Source: an uncultured Rubripirellula sp.
Lineage (GTDB): Bacteria > Planctomycetota > Planctomycetia > Pirellulales > Pirellulaceae
DNA length: 64,000 nt
Assembly (NCBI GenBank): GCA_938045805.1
Contig: CALIBL010000011.1
Location: 124,001 to 188,000 of the forward strand
Direction of reading: 5' to 3'
Shown: in pieces, positions 27,191 to 36,193 of the stretch
How positions within the stretch are numbered: the stretch's first letter is position 1
Layout: the number at the start of each line of letters is the position of its first letter
Translations under genes and position numbers: made by a program
Notes under the pieces: model-generated
What the model was told of the DNA's origin: nothing
Seen by the model: only the letters and a program-made list of their open reading frames with translations
The model's database searches: none

Positions 27191-28999
27191 GTGGAACACT
27201 GGGAAGCTTGGCTCAGTCTAGCCGTCGCATTACTCCTCATGGTCAGTTTGACCATGAGGATTGCACCGCATGATCTCTTAGCCGTCAGTTGCTTGGGCAT
27301 CCTAATGCTTGCCCAGAGTCTTACGGGATCAGAACTGCTACCCACACCGGAAAAGGCAGTATCGGGTTTTGGTAATCAGGGTTTGATAACGATCGCTCTG
27401 CTATTCGCCGTGGTGTCAGGCTTGGAATTCACAGGAGGTACAGAATTTGCCACCGGCTGGTTTCTAAATCGTGCGAGAACGCTCAAGGGTGCTCTATCAA
27501 GACTATTGGTTCCGGTTGCTTCCCTCAGCGCACTGATGAATAACACACCGGTGGTGGTTGCCTTAATCCCAACGATTAGTGACTTGTCACGGCGAATCTC
27601 CTCGTCTGCGAGTCACTTGCTCTTGCCGTTGAGTTACGCTTCGATTTTGGGTGGTATGTGCACGTTAATCGGAACAAGTACAAATTTAATCGTCGCGGAT
27701 TTGAATCAACAGGCGATCGTTGATGGCGTCGCAACCGAACCACTTAACTTCTTTAGTCCCGCTGTGGTTGGAATTCCCGCCACCATTCTCGGGCTCGCCT
27801 ACATGATATTCGCAGCACCATGGCTACTACCGAGTCGACGCTCTGCCGTTAGTGTGTCCGACGATCCACAGCAATACACGGTTGAAGTTCAAGTGGATCC
27901 TAATGGACCACTGGTTGGTAAAACGATTGAAGAGGCGGGGCTACGTCATCTTCCCGGTTTGTACATCGCTGAAATCCAAAGAGTCGACGGTCAGATCTTG
28001 CCAGCCAAACCTGAGCAAAAGCTGTACGCAGATGACTTGCTAATTTTGGTTGGAGCATTGGAGAGCGTCGTTGATCTTCGAAAAATACGCGGATTAATTA
28101 CCGGAGACGATCAAGCCCGCAAGTTAAAAATACCGGCATGGCAGAGAACCTTGGTGGAGGCCGTGGTGAGTCCGCGATGCGCTCTACTAGGCAAGACTAT
28201 TCGTGAAGGATCTTTTCGGTCGCACTACAACGCAGCTGTGGTTGCGGTTGCTCGAGGTGACAAACGATTAACGGGAAAGTTAGGCGATGTCCGACTTGAA
28301 ACAGGTGACGTCTTACTTCTCGAAGCCTCACTTTCGTTTCTCCATCGCCGTCGCGAGTCAAGAGATTTCTATCTCGTTAGCGCCGTTAAGAAGGGGAATG
28401 TGCGACGGCCGGAAAAAGCCCTCACCAGTGTCGTAATTCTTCTTGCAATGGTTTTCGTTGCGAGTCTGACTGCGATCCCGATCTTGGTGGCTGCATTAGT
28501 TGCTGCGATCTGCATGATCGTCATGCGGTGTTGCACAACAACCGAAGCTCGCAGGAGCGTCGACTGGTCCATCCTGATCGTAATCGGAGCAGCGTTAGGT
28601 ATTGGTTTTTCTTTGGAGCAGAGCCAAGCTGCCTCCGGCATTGCTAAGGCGCTCCTAACTCTGGCAGGTGGTGAACCATTGTTAGCTCTTGCCGCCATCT
28701 ATCTCACCACGATGATCTGTACGGAGCTAATTACGAATAACGCCGCTGCGGTTTTGATGTTTCCTATCGCTCTCAATGCTGCGTCCGCGCTGAATTGCAA
28801 TCCTACGCCTTTCGTGATCACCTTGATGATTGCTGCTTCAGCAAGCTTTCTGTCTCCATTTGGTTACCAAACTAATACGATGGTCTACAGCGTTGGAGGT
28901 TACCAAGTGAAAGATTACCTGAAGTTTGGAGTACCTCTTAGCATCATTGTCTTTCTGGTGACGATGACTGCGATTCCATTAGTATGGCCTCTGGGATAA
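27191..28999 (+). CDS. SLC13/DASS-family permease with two TrkA-C domains
   Basis: This 602-residue membrane protein matches the SLC13-type permeases with a cytoplasmic insert. The transport repeats carry the Ser-Asn-Thr style hairpins: LMNNTPVVVALIPTI and IGTSTNLIVADL in the N-half, ITNNAAAVLMFPIALNAA and SPFGYQTNTMVYSVGGY in the C-half. Between them, residues of about 215-390 form two TrkA-C/RCK-C-like regulatory domains (VDPNGPLVGKTIEEAGLR and VSPRCALLGKTIREGSF). Substrates in this group include sulfate, dicarboxylates and related anions; I cannot choose. The GTG start gives a sensible N-terminal helix. A 64-residue ORF just upstream overlaps the start and looks spurious. Confidence 0.88.
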   Translation: MEHWEAWLSLAVALLLMVSLTMRIAPHDLLAVSCLGILMLAQSLTGSELLPTPEKAVSGFGNQGLITIALLFAVVSGLEFTGGTEFATGWFLNRARTLKGALSRLLVPVASLSALMNNTPVVVALIPTISDLSRRISSSASHLLLPLSYASILGGMCTLIGTSTNLIVADLNQQAIVDGVATEPLNFFSPAVVGIPATILGLAYMIFAAPWLLPSRRSAVSVSDDPQQYTVEVQVDPNGPLVGKTIEEAGLRHLPGLYIAEIQRVDGQILPAKPEQKLYADDLLILVGALESVVDLRKIRGLITGDDQARKLKIPAWQRTLVEAVVSPRCALLGKTIREGSFRSHYNAAVVAVARGDKRLTGKLGDVRLETGDVLLLEASLSFLHRRRESRDFYLVSAVKKGNVRRPEKALTSVVILLAMVFVASLTAIPILVAALVAAICMIVMRCCTTTEARRSVDWSILIVIGAALGIGFSLEQSQAASGIAKALLTLAGGEPLLALAAIYLTTMICTELITNNAAAVLMFPIALNAASALNCNPTPFVITLMIAASASFLSPFGYQTNTMVYSVGGYQVKDYLKFGVPLSIIVFLVTMTAIPLVWPLG

Positions 29000-29004
29000 G
29001 CCAG

Positions 29005-29033
29005 TAAATCCACGAGAATCACTCGTGGATTTA
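29005..29033 (+). repeat. 12-bp perfect hairpin after the SLC13 gene
   Basis: TAAATCCACGAG, loop AATCA, CTCGTGGATTTA, beginning six bases after the permease stop and about 70 bases before hrpA. It has no T-run, so it is either a Rho-independent-like terminator lacking its tail, an mRNA-stabilising 3' hairpin, or a protein-binding palindrome. Confidence 0.7.
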
Positions 29034-29103
29034 GAGCCACGTGTGTCAACCAATGACGCCTTATCTTAGGAACGCGCGATCGGTCCTTGTGTAAATTTCT
29101 GTT

Positions 29104-32100
29104 ATGTCATCCAAACCAACCAGCCCAGAATTCAATCAACCGCCATCTCTTGAGGAGGTTTTACGCGTTGATCGGCATCGTTTAACGCGACTTCGTCGAT
29201 CGCTCACACAAGAGCAATATGAACAGGAGATTGCTAAAGCGATCGAGGTGAAAAAGGCACGTGAGAGTCTAGATCCAAAACTGAACTATGATCCGGATCT
29301 CCCCATTTCTCAGCACCGCCAGATGCTTATCGATAGCATCAAGCAAAATCCTGTTCTGGTTGTTTGTGGAGAAACAGGTAGCGGTAAGAGCACGCAGTTA
29401 CCAAAGCTATGTTTAGAAGCAGGACTTGGGCGAGATGGAATGATTGGTCATACGCAGCCTCGAAGATTGGCTGCGAGAAGTATTGCTAATCGGTTGTCTG
29501 AGGAAGTTGGGAGTACAGTAGGAGAAGTTGTTGGTTACAAGGTTAGGTTTGGTGATCAAACCAGTAGAAGCACACTGATCAAATTGATGACTGATGGCAT
29601 CTTGCTGGCAGAAACACAAACCGATAAAGATCTTCACCAATATGACGCGATCATCATTGATGAAGCTCATGAACGATCGCTAAATATCGATTTCTTACTC
29701 GGATATCTGAGAAAGCTTCGTTCAAAGCGGCCCGATCTTAAAATTATCATCACCTCTGCAACCATCGATGCGGAGCGATTTGCTGAGCATTTTTCTACTG
29801 AAGAGAACACGGTTCCCATCATTACGGTCGAAGGCCGAGGCTATCCGGTAGAAATCGAATACCTACCTTGGACCAAAGATGAAGAGCAGGAAAAGCGCTA
29901 CCATCTCGGAGAACATGTCACACGCGGTTTAGATGAGTTATCCACTTCAGGTGCCGGCGACACGCTTGTGTTCTTGCCAACCGAAAGAGACATCCGAGAA
30001 GTTTCCCATCATGTCGCGGGTTATTATCGTCGGCTTGGATTAAGTCAAAGATATGAGTTGCTCCCCCTTTACGCGCGACTGCCTCAAAAGCAGCAACAGC
30101 AGATTTTTAAACCGGATGGTAAAAAGATCCGGATTATCTTCGCAACAAATGTTGCTGAGAGCTCCCTTACAGTTCCGGGTATCCGCTACGTCATTGACTC
30201 GGGTACTGCAAGAATCAGTCGTTACAATCCTCGATTGAAAGTACAAAGGCTACCGATCGAGTCGATCAGCCAAGCCAGTGCCAATCAGCGAGCGGGTCGT
30301 TGTGGGCGGTTAGGCCCGGGAATCTGTGTGCGATTATTTGGAGAAGATGATTTTGATTCTCGAGCAGCATTCACTACGCCTGAAATTCAACGTGCCAACC
30401 TAGCGGCTGTCATTCTTCGATTGAAATCCCTAAGACTCGGTGAAATTGAGGACTTCCCGTTCCTCGACCCTCCTAAACCCAATGCGATTAACGACGGCGT
30501 TCGCACTCTACGCGAATTAAATGCCATCGACGATAGGCAAGATTTAACATCACTGGGACGAAGAATCTCTCGATTCCCTGTTGATCCCCGCATCGCCAGA
30601 ATCTTGATCGAAGCGGAAGACAATCATTGCCTATCGGAGGTTCTTCCAATTGCTGCGGCGCTTGAAATCCAAGACCCGCGCGAAAGACCGCTAGAATCGC
30701 AGCAGGCTGCTGATGAAGCTCACGCCCAATTCAAAGATGAAACAAGTGATTTCTTATCGCTGCTGAAACTCTGGATGTATTACGGCGATATTCGAACCAA
30801 AAAGAGTCGCAGTCAAGTGGAAAAGACCTTGCGACGGCAATTCATCTCACCGACCCGAATGCGTGAATGGGCGGATGTTTATCGCCAACTCAAAGAGTTG
30901 ATCAGTCAGCAGCGAAAGAGTTCCAAAACGAAGATAAGGCCGATTTCTGGTACTGCTGATGATGGGCTGACTTTGGATCACATGATCAGTGATTCCCTCT
31001 ACATCAAAATTCACCAATCTCTCCTGTCTGGATTGTTATCTGGTGTAGCAATGCTAGGGGATGAAAAAGAGTACACCGGAGCGGGCGGTATAAAATTCTT
31101 CATCTGGCCAGGATCGGGAATTGCTAAATCCAAACCAAAATGGATGGTTGCTGCGGAGATCATCGAGACTTCAAAAACGTTTGCCAGGGTCTCCGCGAAG
31201 ATACAGCCCGAATGGATTGAAGCCGTTGCTTCTCATTTGCTCAAAAAATCTTACTCAGATCCTCACTGGAGTAAAAAACGAAGCAGTGCTTTTTGTTATG
31301 AGGCGAAATACTTGTTTGGTTTGCCAATTATTCTTAAGAGACGAGTTCCGCTAGCACCTATCGACCCTAGTACTGCAAGAGATTTGTTAATTGACCAGGG
31401 TTTGACGGAAGACCTTATCAAAACGAATGCGAAATTCTATCAACACAACCGGACACTCCTTCTGGCTATTGCGGAACTAGCCTCGCGTACAAGAGATCGC
31501 AATCTAATATTAGATAGTTATCAGGTAGCGAGGTTTTACCAAGATCGATTACCCGCAGAGGTGCTTGATAGAGTCACACTCGAAAAATATGATCGCGCCC
31601 TATCCAAGCCAAAGTGGTCGTTGCAGAACTGGACCAGTCAGGATGTTATCCAACTCTTGAACGAAACCCGCGACCCTCCTGATCATGGATCTGCCTACTT
31701 GCACCCACGTGATTTAATCACTGATCACCAAACGATTGATCACGATGACTTCCCTGATGAAATCGTCATCGAGGGTTCAAGTTTACCACTGGAATACTCT
31801 TTCTCACCCGGAATTGAGGGCGATGGTGTTCGCGTAAAGGTTCACCGATCAACCGTTTCACAATTATCAGGTGATCAACTGGAGTGGGTAGTCCCAGGAC
31901 TTTTCACTGAAAAAATACTGCAACTGATTAAATCATTACCTAAAAGGCTTCGAAGGAATTTTGTCCCAGCTGCTGATTCTGCAAAGTTGCTGTCGGAGTC
32001 TCTAATGGAACAATACGGAAAGGCACCTTTTTTCCCCGCAGTTTGCAAGGCGTTTTCTGAATACGCGCAAACGGATATCCGTCCTACTGACTTTCAACGT

Positions 32101-33120
32101 GAGAAAATTGATGAATATCTCAGCTTTATCATTACCGTTGTCGACGACGATGGGGAAAAAGTTGCGGAGCATCGAGATCTCTCGATTCTGCAACAAGAGT
32201 TCAATCAACAGGGGGTAACTCTTGAGCTTGATCAGTTCCACTTACATGATGACGACTGGCATCAAAAGCACGTAACCACTTTTGATATCGATTCCATACC
32301 GGAATACGTAATGCGTCAGAAGAACGGCATGAATATCCGTCTTTATCCTGGATGGATTGATCATGGAGACAATGTCTCGACCGATTTATTCAGCAATCAA
32401 AACTCAGCTGTGCAATCAATCGATCTAGCAATGACGCGCCTTTACTATCTCGCTGAGAAGAAAGAAATACGAACCCAGGTGAGGAATTTCCCTCGTTTGG
32501 ACGAAGGTCACATCAAATTGTCTGATCGCGTGCCATCGCGGGACTTCGAGCAAAGACTCATGGATCTTCTCGCACGAGTAGCCTTTGTATCGAATCAAAA
32601 CCCAATTCGCACAAAAAGTGAATTCTATGGACGGCTCGATGGTGCCATGGAATGTCTTTCTTTGGCTTCGCAGGAAATAGCAACTTGGATGGGCAAATGG
32701 ATTGACCAGCATTTTCAACTACGCTCTTTATTGGAAGAAAAACGTCATTGGCTCGTCACAACAAACCAGATTTCCAAAATCGAGGAACAACTCGATTGGC
32801 TTTATCACAATGAGTTTCTGGAACTCACCCCGTGGAACTGGTTAATTCATTACCCACGATACCTGCAGGCAATGACTGTTCGGATCAATCGGCTCTCTGA
32901 TCAGTCGGCACGGCTTAAAGAATCTGAAAAATTGATATCTGATCTCTGGGAGCGTTGGTTGAATACCTGCCCGGCGCAGAACCGAGATGCGGGATCACTG
33001 TCTAACAGCGAGTTCCGCTGGATGATAGAGGAATTACGGGTCAGCTTATTCGCCCAATCACTCGGTACCTCGGTAAAAGTTTCTCCTCAGAGATGTGAAA
33101 AGCTGCTTGCTCAGTCATAA
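29104..33120 (+). CDS. hrpA: ATP-dependent RNA helicase HrpA
   Basis: HrpA is a DEAH-box helicase; in E. coli it acts on mRNA structure and stalled ribosomes. The 1338-residue length matches the family (about 1300). The ATP site is GETGSGKSTQLPKLC near residue 90, the DEAH box IIDEAHERSLNIDFLLGYL near 184, SAT near 218 (IITSATIDAERF), and motif VI QRAGRCGRLGPG near 396. The helicase-associated and OB-like domains follow, then the long HrpA-specific C-terminal region (DUF3418 type) with EEKRHWLVTTNQISKIEEQLDWLY. It sits alone with its own promoter region and is followed by a second helicase gene. Confidence 0.96.
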   Translation: MSSKPTSPEFNQPPSLEEVLRVDRHRLTRLRRSLTQEQYEQEIAKAIEVKKARESLDPKLNYDPDLPISQHRQMLIDSIKQNPVLVVCGETGSGKSTQLPKLCLEAGLGRDGMIGHTQPRRLAARSIANRLSEEVGSTVGEVVGYKVRFGDQTSRSTLIKLMTDGILLAETQTDKDLHQYDAIIIDEAHERSLNIDFLLGYLRKLRSKRPDLKIIITSATIDAERFAEHFSTEENTVPIITVEGRGYPVEIEYLPWTKDEEQEKRYHLGEHVTRGLDELSTSGAGDTLVFLPTERDIREVSHHVAGYYRRLGLSQRYELLPLYARLPQKQQQQIFKPDGKKIRIIFATNVAESSLTVPGIRYVIDSGTARISRYNPRLKVQRLPIESISQASANQRAGRCGRLGPGICVRLFGEDDFDSRAAFTTPEIQRANLAAVILRLKSLRLGEIEDFPFLDPPKPNAINDGVRTLRELNAIDDRQDLTSLGRRISRFPVDPRIARILIEAEDNHCLSEVLPIAAALEIQDPRERPLESQQAADEAHAQFKDETSDFLSLLKLWMYYGDIRTKKSRSQVEKTLRRQFISPTRMREWADVYRQLKELISQQRKSSKTKIRPISGTADDGLTLDHMISDSLYIKIHQSLLSGLLSGVAMLGDEKEYTGAGGIKFFIWPGSGIAKSKPKWMVAAEIIETSKTFARVSAKIQPEWIEAVASHLLKKSYSDPHWSKKRSSAFCYEAKYLFGLPIILKRRVPLAPIDPSTARDLLIDQGLTEDLIKTNAKFYQHNRTLLLAIAELASRTRDRNLILDSYQVARFYQDRLPAEVLDRVTLEKYDRALSKPKWSLQNWTSQDVIQLLNETRDPPDHGSAYLHPRDLITDHQTIDHDDFPDEIVIEGSSLPLEYSFSPGIEGDGVRVKVHRSTVSQLSGDQLEWVVPGLFTEKILQLIKSLPKRLRRNFVPAADSAKLLSESLMEQYGKAPFFPAVCKAFSEYAQTDIRPTDFQREKIDEYLSFIITVVDDDGEKVAEHRDLSILQQEFNQQGVTLELDQFHLHDDDWHQKHVTTFDIDSIPEYVMRQKNGMNIRLYPGWIDHGDNVSTDLFSNQNSAVQSIDLAMTRLYYLAEKKEIRTQVRNFPRLDEGHIKLSDRVPSRDFEQRLMDLLARVAFVSNQNPIRTKSEFYGRLDGAMECLSLASQEIATWMGKWIDQHFQLRSLLEEKRHWLVTTNQISKIEEQLDWLYHNEFLELTPWNWLIHYPRYLQAMTVRINRLSDQSARLKESEKLISDLWERWLNTCPAQNRDAGSLSNSEFRWMIEELRVSLFAQSLGTSVKVSPQRCEKLLAQS

Positions 33121-33202
33121 GAACTTCTCACGAGAACTCAAAAGAATTTCCATCAATCGCTCTCGCAATTCGTTTCCTTCGCATCCTATCGAAAACGGCC
33201 CC

Positions 33203-35113
33203 ATGCATCCCTTCCAGGAACTACCAAAGACTATTGAATCCTACTTCAGTGAGTTGGAGACGTGGTTGGATTTAGAAGGTGTTGCTGAGCGTGAACGGAT
33301 GATGCGACGAAGAAAGCTACGTTCTATCAAAGATGCAGAACGGACAGGTGAAGCGTTGTTGCATCTACGAATTCACGAACATCAAACGGGACTAGCCGGT
33401 CGTATCCTGATTGATTTCGTTAAAAGCGCTCGACATGATTTTCCTGCGAATCGACTTAAAGTTGGATCACCGGTGGTCATTACCGATCAGGATAGCGACA
33501 GTGATCGGGGCCTTTCTGGTGTTGTTAGCGCAAAGAAAAAAGATCTGATTCAGGTTGCCGTTGAGCATTGGCCAGAAGGCGACCGATTTCGAATTGATTT
33601 ATCACCTGATGAGTCAACTCGCCGGAGACAGCTCGCTGCAATGGCCAAGGCAAAGATGGCCAAAGGACGATCGAAACAGTTGCGAGACTTGATCATCGGT
33701 ACCCGCGACATAACTCCAATGGGTGATAACAGGGAGACAATACATTTCCAAACACACTTAAATGATTCCCAAAAAGACGCGGTTGCATTCGCTCTGGCAT
33801 CGCAAGAAATCGCCATCATTCATGGCCCACCAGGTACGGGAAAAACCACAACTCTGGCTGAACTAATTTACCAAGCTGTAAAAGAAGGTAAGCGAGTTCT
33901 TGCTTGTGCTCCAAGCAACACCGCTGTTGATAATCTCCTGGAAAAACTGATTCCCTTACCGCTTGATGTGGTTCGTGTTGGACATCCCGCGCGAGTCTTC
34001 AGTGAATTAAGAAATCACACTCTTGATGAAATTGTTGAACGAGATCCGTCGACAAAAATACTGCTTGATATGCGCCGTGAAGTTCAGCAGTTAGTTCGCG
34101 ATGCACAAAAGATTAGTCGTGGCAAAGATTGGCGGCGACGCAAAAGAGAATACTTTTCCGAAGCTGGCATCCTAAGGGGGCAGATCAAATCGCTAGAAAA
34201 ATCAATTGTCAGTAATGTGATTCAATCCGCAGATGTAATTTGCACTACCACCACGATTGATGATGACTTAATTGGTCAAGATAGTTTTGACATGGTGGTT
34301 GTTGACGAAGCGTGTCAAGCAACAATTCCAGGAACTTGGCAAGCTATTTTGCGAGCAGAAAAACTAGTCTTTGCCGGTGATCATCAGCAACTTCCTCCGA
34401 CTGTCCTGAGCAAAGAAGCCATTTCCAAAGGTATGCAATGTTCTATTTTGGAAAGTTTAATCAAACGGGAGGGTAACAAGATCTATCGGAGACTGACCGT
34501 TCAGTACCGAATGCACCATCAAATCATGGATTTTCCGAGTGGGTACTTTTACGATTCAGAGTTAATTGCTGACTCCAGCGTTTCACACCATCTATTGACA
34601 GATAATCCACAGGCAGCGGCTAGTCCTCTTACAAATGAACCCTTGCTATTCATTGACACTGCGGGAGCTGACTTCAATGAAGAGAAAGAAGAGGAGGGGG
34701 AAAGTAAATTTAACGCCAAGGAAGCAAATTTGGTGGTGCAATTGATCGAGCAATTGACTGGTGTTGGTATTGTCGGTGATCAAATCGCAGTCATTGCTCC
34801 ATACTCAGCACAAGTGCGATACCTTCGCGACAAGTTGGGAAATCGCGACATAGAGGTTGACACCGTCGATGGATTTCAAGGGCGTGAAAAAGACGTAGTC
34901 ATTCTGACAATGGTTCGCAGTAATCAGGAACAAGAAATTGGCTTCCTCTCCGATTTGCGTCGAACCAATGTTGCAATGACCCGAGCTCGAAAAAAACTAA
35001 TCGTGGTAGGAGATAGCGCCACACTTGGTTCTAACCACTTTTATTCCGAGCTGTTCGATTATTTTGAACACCACTCATCCTATTCATCAATCTGGGAACA
35101 TCTGACCCTCTAA
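33203..35113 (+). CDS. UPF1/IGHMBP2-like superfamily 1 helicase
   Basis: The protein is an SF1B-type helicase or AAA ATPase. Walker A is IIHGPPGTGKTTTLAELI near residue 206, motif II VVVDEACQATIPGTW near 365, motif III LVFAGDHQQLPPTV near 390, motif V VDTVDGFQGREKDVVILTMVR near 555, motif VI RRTNVAMTRARKKLIVVGD near 590. The N-terminal part carries the SMUBP-2-like beta barrel (RLKVGSPVVITDQDS, LSGVVSAKKKDLIQVAV). The ORF track starts inside hrpA at 33095. The ATG at 33203 (MHPFQELPKTIESYF) gives the expected N-terminus and about 636 residues. It probably unwinds RNA or DNA; the pathway in bacteria is unknown. Confidence 0.9.
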   Translation: MHPFQELPKTIESYFSELETWLDLEGVAERERMMRRRKLRSIKDAERTGEALLHLRIHEHQTGLAGRILIDFVKSARHDFPANRLKVGSPVVITDQDSDSDRGLSGVVSAKKKDLIQVAVEHWPEGDRFRIDLSPDESTRRRQLAAMAKAKMAKGRSKQLRDLIIGTRDITPMGDNRETIHFQTHLNDSQKDAVAFALASQEIAIIHGPPGTGKTTTLAELIYQAVKEGKRVLACAPSNTAVDNLLEKLIPLPLDVVRVGHPARVFSELRNHTLDEIVERDPSTKILLDMRREVQQLVRDAQKISRGKDWRRRKREYFSEAGILRGQIKSLEKSIVSNVIQSADVICTTTTIDDDLIGQDSFDMVVVDEACQATIPGTWQAILRAEKLVFAGDHQQLPPTVLSKEAISKGMQCSILESLIKREGNKIYRRLTVQYRMHHQIMDFPSGYFYDSELIADSSVSHHLLTDNPQAAASPLTNEPLLFIDTAGADFNEEKEEEGESKFNAKEANLVVQLIEQLTGVGIVGDQIAVIAPYSAQVRYLRDKLGNRDIEVDTVDGFQGREKDVVILTMVRSNQEQEIGFLSDLRRTNVAMTRARKKLIVVGDSATLGSNHFYSELFDYFEHHSSYSSIWEHLTL

Positions 35114-35145
35114 GGTCTTGCGCACCGAGTTGCATTCGGCGGGTA

Positions 35146-35772
35146 ATGCCATCAGATTCGCTTTCTGACTCCAAAGAGATCTTGATTTCAAGACCTCGAC
35201 AGAAGTATGCATATTTCATGAGCGGAAAAATGTATGCCACTTCCTTCTGGCCAGGACTGACGGATCTCTGGTGGAGGGGTCGATTATCAGCACTCCCTTA
35301 TGCCATCGCATTTGCGGGTGTTCTTAATCTGTATCTAATTGCTCAGTTTATTTACCCAGAGTGGCTCCCTAAATCGGTGAATCAGCTCATTTTCTGGGTT
35401 GGTCTCCCGATTTGGCTTCTTTTTATTTTTCGCGATTTCAAGTCTTTGCCATCAACGATTGATCCTGACCAATCGTTAAGTACAGCAGACCTTTTTAATG
35501 ACGCTTTGGCACACACGCTAAGAAATCAATATGCTGAAGCTGAAGGCTTGTTGACCGATATGCTAGCAATCGAACCGCGTGATCCACCTGCACTTCTCTT
35601 GCTTGCCGGACTTTACCGTGCGACGCATCGTTATGATGCTGCGCTTCTCCTTCTTCGCGAAATGCGGCGTTTAGAGGTTGCGGATCGGTGGTGGTTGGAA
35701 ATTCAGGCAGAGGAGCGTCGAATTGCCAACCGGTTAGGCGACAAAGCGGTAAAGAGTCTGATCGTTTCGTAA
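35146..35772 (+). CDS. TPR-like membrane protein, unknown
   Basis: This 208-residue protein has two membrane helices (PYAIAFAGVLNLYLIAQFIY near 51-70 and QLIFWVGLPIWLLFIF near 80-95), then a soluble C-terminal part with a TPR-like helix pair, NQYAEAEGLLTDMLAIEPRDPPALLLLAGLY. ATGs at 35218 and 35230 (MYATSFWPGLTDLWWRG) are alternative starts, and the later one fits better with the WPG-x-x-x-LWxRG beginning that I recall from planctomycete relatives. Function unknown. Confidence 0.65.
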   Translation: MPSDSLSDSKEILISRPRQKYAYFMSGKMYATSFWPGLTDLWWRGRLSALPYAIAFAGVLNLYLIAQFIYPEWLPKSVNQLIFWVGLPIWLLFIFRDFKSLPSTIDPDQSLSTADLFNDALAHTLRNQYAEAEGLLTDMLAIEPRDPPALLLLAGLYRATHRYDAALLLLREMRRLEVADRWWLEIQAEERRIANRLGDKAVKSLIVS

Positions 35773-36193
35773 TGTGCGATTCGACGGCAAAAGATGCCGG
35801 AAGTCGACATCCCCCCCAATTGTCCCGTTCGAGACTTCGAAAATAGTCACTCGGAAAAGTCTCATGCTTTGACGGGAATATCCGTTCGAACCTCCGTGTT
35901 GTGCTGTACCCATCCCCGATTTTGAATGAAATGGATAGAATTTAGTAATCGAATTGGCTGTCTTGCCTGCTTTGACTTGCACGATCTTCCAAAAAAGTGG
36001 TAGCCGTAGTGCAATCATATGGCGTGTGGTTTGCTGTCTCATTGAAGCAGCTTGCCGCAATGGCCAATTTGGCATGAAAATGTCAGCCCAAATAATGAAA
36101 CATGACCCAGACACCCCGCTTGAGTCGTTGATTTTTAATCGTTGAAAACGGTATAGGCAGAAAGTCAGCAACTGAATCGTAACGAGATAGAAC
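35773..36193. other. 421-bp non-coding region before clpC
   Basis: I see no RNA gene, CIRCE-like inverted repeat or convincing coding region. The reverse ORF of 165 aa in the track runs across the clpC start and has no recognisable domain. A heat-shock promoter for clpC would be expected here but I cannot assign one. Confidence 0.4.

Noticed and set aside
27027-27221. 64-aa ORF before the SLC13 gene
   Set aside because: It overlaps the permease start in another frame, has no ribosome-binding site and no recognisable motif.
35870-35900. GTTCGAACC resembling a tRNA T-loop
   Set aside because: No acceptor stem, anticodon arm or D-arm can be folded around it.
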